Below, one piece after another: positions 61,411-64,000 of a stretch of DNA of 64,000 nt. A model generated the notes under the pieces. It saw nothing but the letters and a program-made list of their open reading frames with translations, was not told the DNA's origin and made no database searches. The translations under genes were made by a program, and so were the position numbers. Each line of letters opens with the position of its first letter. Within the stretch, counting starts at the first letter, position 1. This stretch comes from Eremophila alpestris peregrina (lineage: Eukaryota > Chordata > Aves > Passeriformes > Alaudidae): positions 2,586,155-2,650,154 of the forward strand of contig WMCF01000021.1 of the NCBI GenBank assembly GCA_009792885.1, written 5' to 3'.

Positions 61411-61955
61411 ACAGAATCACAGAACCATTTAACCCAGCAGTGCCAAGGCCACAACTAAGCCATGGCCCTGAGTGCCACATCTGTGTCTGTTGAGTACCTC
61501 TGGGGATGGTGGTTCCACCACTTCCCTGGACAACCTGTTCCAGTGCTTGACAACCCTTTCAATGGATAATTTTTCCCTAATATCCAATCCAAATCTCCTC
61601 TGGTGCAACTTGAGGCCATTTCCTCTTGTCCTGTTGCTTGTTACCTGGGAGAGGAGGTCAGCCACCACATCACCAAAAATTCCTGACAGGGAGTTTTAGA
61701 GAGCAGTAAGATCCTCCTGAGCCTCCTTTTCTCCAGCCTAAACATCCCCAGCTCCCCCAGCTGCTCAGCAGACTTTTGCTCCAGCCCCTTCCCCAGCTTT
61801 GCTGCCCTTCTCTGGGCATGCTCCAGGTCCCCAAAGCCTTTTGCAGAGAGGGGCCCAAAAGGAACCCAGTGTTTGAGGTGTGGCCTCACCAGTACCAGCA
61901 CAGGGGGACAATCACTGCCCTGGTCCTGCTGGCCACACCACTACTGATACAAGGC
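61411..61955 (-). mobile_element. CR1 LINE, minus orientation, about 545 bp
   Basis: On the plus strand it shows the reverse complement of CR1: agaatcacagaacc (3' end, with a short internal deletion), tgccaaggccacaactaa, ccctggacaacctgttccag, ggccatttcctcttgtcct, cctccttttctccagcct, ggcctcaccagtaccagc and ctgctggccacacca. It seems less diverged than the pair at 59-60 kb, hence probably younger. The open frames inside it are remnants of the LINE. Confidence 0.93.
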
Positions 61956-64000
61956 TCAGTGATTAACCCAGTTTCATTTCTTGAATGGAATAGATGCTAT
62001 ATTTCTAACTGAGTTGTGTCAGGGAATTTAACTCCATTAGAACTCCTTTAAATAGCTAAGTAGCAATTAAGGTTCCACATAAATGGAACAAACAGAACCA
62101 AAAAGAATCTACATGATATTGTTGACACTCTATCAAGTCATAATGACCATTTGAAGTCATTCAGCTACTAATTAGACAGATTATTATCATCTTGCCTTTA
62201 AGCTCCTCTCCATGTCACAGACTATTTTTCCAACTTTCATTACAGAATGAGAGATTTCCAAGAAGCTAGTTAAGTATAGGCTGAGTTTCTTTTTGTTTTT
62301 TATTTAGATATTCCTGTGTTCATGCCAGTTTGTCTTCTCTTTCTGGCTTATCATCACTGATACTGGTTAAAATGTTAAGGATATGTTTGTATCCAATTGC
62401 AAGAGCAATTAAATGTAACATTTCAATGACTACTCTAGAGCCTGTCTCAGGGCAACTTTTATTGTGCTTTAAATGTTGTTCTATTCAGGAAAGGCACTTA
62501 GCAGTGCACCAAAGGACAGTTAGTGAGAGAACATCAGAACTGCCATCCAAGTGTCCTACACCTCTTTACCCAGTGATCCTCACCCTGCTGTTCCCACAGG
62601 ATTTAACAGAGCAGGCAGAGTGACTGAAGCATATCAAGTTGAGCATTCAAAGTCGAATTTGTACCAACAAAATAAGCTGCCATCTATGTGACAAGGAGCC
62701 TGGAGAGGGACAGGGGAGATACTATCTAGACTGAGACATTAATTGAACATTTGCTCTGAAATTAAAAAAAAAAAAATAAGATTAATCCAGGGAGAATTGT
62801 CTCTGGCATCCAGGGCTTGGCTTTTTAAAAATAATTACAAAAAGGAAATAAATCTGATTCTTGCCCATTGCATTTTATGACCCTTATGTGTTAGTCATTG
62901 TTCTTGAGCTGGGAACAGAAATAATAGTTGAGAAGCAAGCAGAATTTATAGTTCTGAACAGCAGTCTTGACAGTTTCTCAATAAAAAGTAATTCAACAAA
63001 TTGCCAACACTTTTCCTGATCAGAGTACATAATGCAACAGTTAAGTGACATCAGGCTCAGCAGGCAAGTCATCAGCATCCAGCACATAATGATCTCTGAA
63101 ATTTGGTGTGTCTGCTCTGTCACATGGGCAATTGGTGTCATCCCGTGTCAGTTTGGTTCCTTGCCCTGCAGCAAGCCCTTTGAATGTAAAGAACATCTTA
63201 CAGGGAAAAGAAATGAACCAATCACTGCTCAACCACCTCCTTTCTTGCCACATGTGATTAAAAGAAGAGAATTTAAATTACAGCTTAGAACTTACATTTT
63301 TAGTTCATGTTTCCATGAGTTCTATTCCTTATCAGAAACTTCTGAAGTATTTATTCGGCCTATGAATTTTGTGTTTTGCTACTCTAAGTAGTCAAAAAAG
63401 AGTACATTCTGGTTAATTGAACTTCCTCACCTGTTTTCCCCCTCTTTTTCTCATGTATAAAAGATGTCCAAGCAATTTAGCACTGTCTTGGCAAGATTTT
63501 ACTTTGTGGTATGTGTGGTATATTTCAGATTGGTTTTGCTTTTGTTTGATTTTGTGGGTCTTTTTTTCTGAGGGTCAATTACCATGACAGTGGGATCTTC
63601 TCATCCTGGAGGAGCATTTAACAGAGATCATGAAATATGCTGCAGATTGGTGGATTCATTAATTAATTATAACAGCAGAAATAATCCTATTTCAGTTAGT
63701 ACAGTTGCATTTCTATAGCTATACATAAATTATAAAGCATTCCTTAATTATTGCTGTGTTATGCTGATTTTCAATTCCCAGTGTATTGGGACAGCAAATA
63801 CAAGGTGTTCAGGATGTGCCTAGATTTCTAATATTAAAGCAAATTCATCATCACATTTGTATATCTTCCTTTGTTTTGTTCTTCAGTATTCCTGCTGTGT
63901 TTTGCAGAGCATCTGAGCAGATCTTCATGCACCATCTTTCTCTGCCCACAATTAAATGCTATCACTTGAAGTGGTGGTTGCTCTTTCTGTATCTTGGGTG
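61956..64000. other. AT-rich terminal region, no recognised gene
   Basis: Only short open frames without similarity. An A-run at about 62762-62776 and ATTAATTAATTA near 63660 are the only simple repeats. Confidence 0.6.

Noticed and set aside
61429..61901. Open frames within the CR1 at 61.4-61.9 kb taken as genes
   Set aside because: They are fragments of the LINE element, on both strands, and not host genes.
20146..64000. Exons of ABCC12, ABCC11, LONP2, SIAH1 or N4BP1, the neighbours of PHKB in human
   Set aside because: I looked for ABC signatures, Lon protease motifs and RING/TRAF-like sequence in all frames listed and saw none, so no synteny claim is made.

Overview
The window is vertebrate nuclear DNA, most likely from a bird. 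It has CR1 LINE fragments (the dominant avian repeat), moderate intron sizes, CpG-poor AT-rich sequence, one strong CpG island and two assembly gaps (14553-14722 and 30079-30407). I cannot name the species from sequence alone.

1-20,150: the 3' half of PHKB, the beta regulatory subunit of phosphorylase kinase, on the + strand. I placed thirteen coding exons by hand from splice sites, phase and similarity to vertebrate PHKB. They run from 208 to the TAA at 19308-19310 and cover about residues 627-1093 in human numbering. All exons join in frame. Two exons, 6309-6399 and 7249-7339, are both 91 bp, encode two versions of the same 30-residue segment, and match the mutually exclusive exon pair known in mammalian PHKB. 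They swap half of a calmodulin-binding region. Phase makes their exclusivity obligatory: skipping both or joining both gives an early stop. The protein ends in a CaaX box (CTIS). The 3' UTR has three AATAAA signals, the last at 20121. A 78-bp minisatellite, partly hidden by the first gap, runs into the acceptor of the exon at 14749.

20,150-44,000: no recognised protein-coding gene. It holds simple repeats, a GC-rich minisatellite (20443-20498), a perfect 14-bp palindrome and the second gap.

44,180-44,930: an isolated CpG island inside otherwise AT-rich DNA, with a 31-bp tandem repeat. It looks like a promoter, but its gene is unidentified. Speculative exons lie near it on the minus strand (43977-44052 and 43486-43514) and on the plus strand (49939-50093; a better one at 55265-55350).

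45,000-64,000: intergenic or intronic DNA of an unidentified transcript. An old minus-strand CR1 (59236-60460) is split by a plus-strand CR1 insertion (about 59851-60070), and a younger minus-strand CR1 lies at 61411-61955.

No bacterial-type system, CRISPR, tRNA, rRNA or intact virus was found. The strongest biology is the PHKB alternative-exon pair. The most open question is what the orphan CpG island transcribes.
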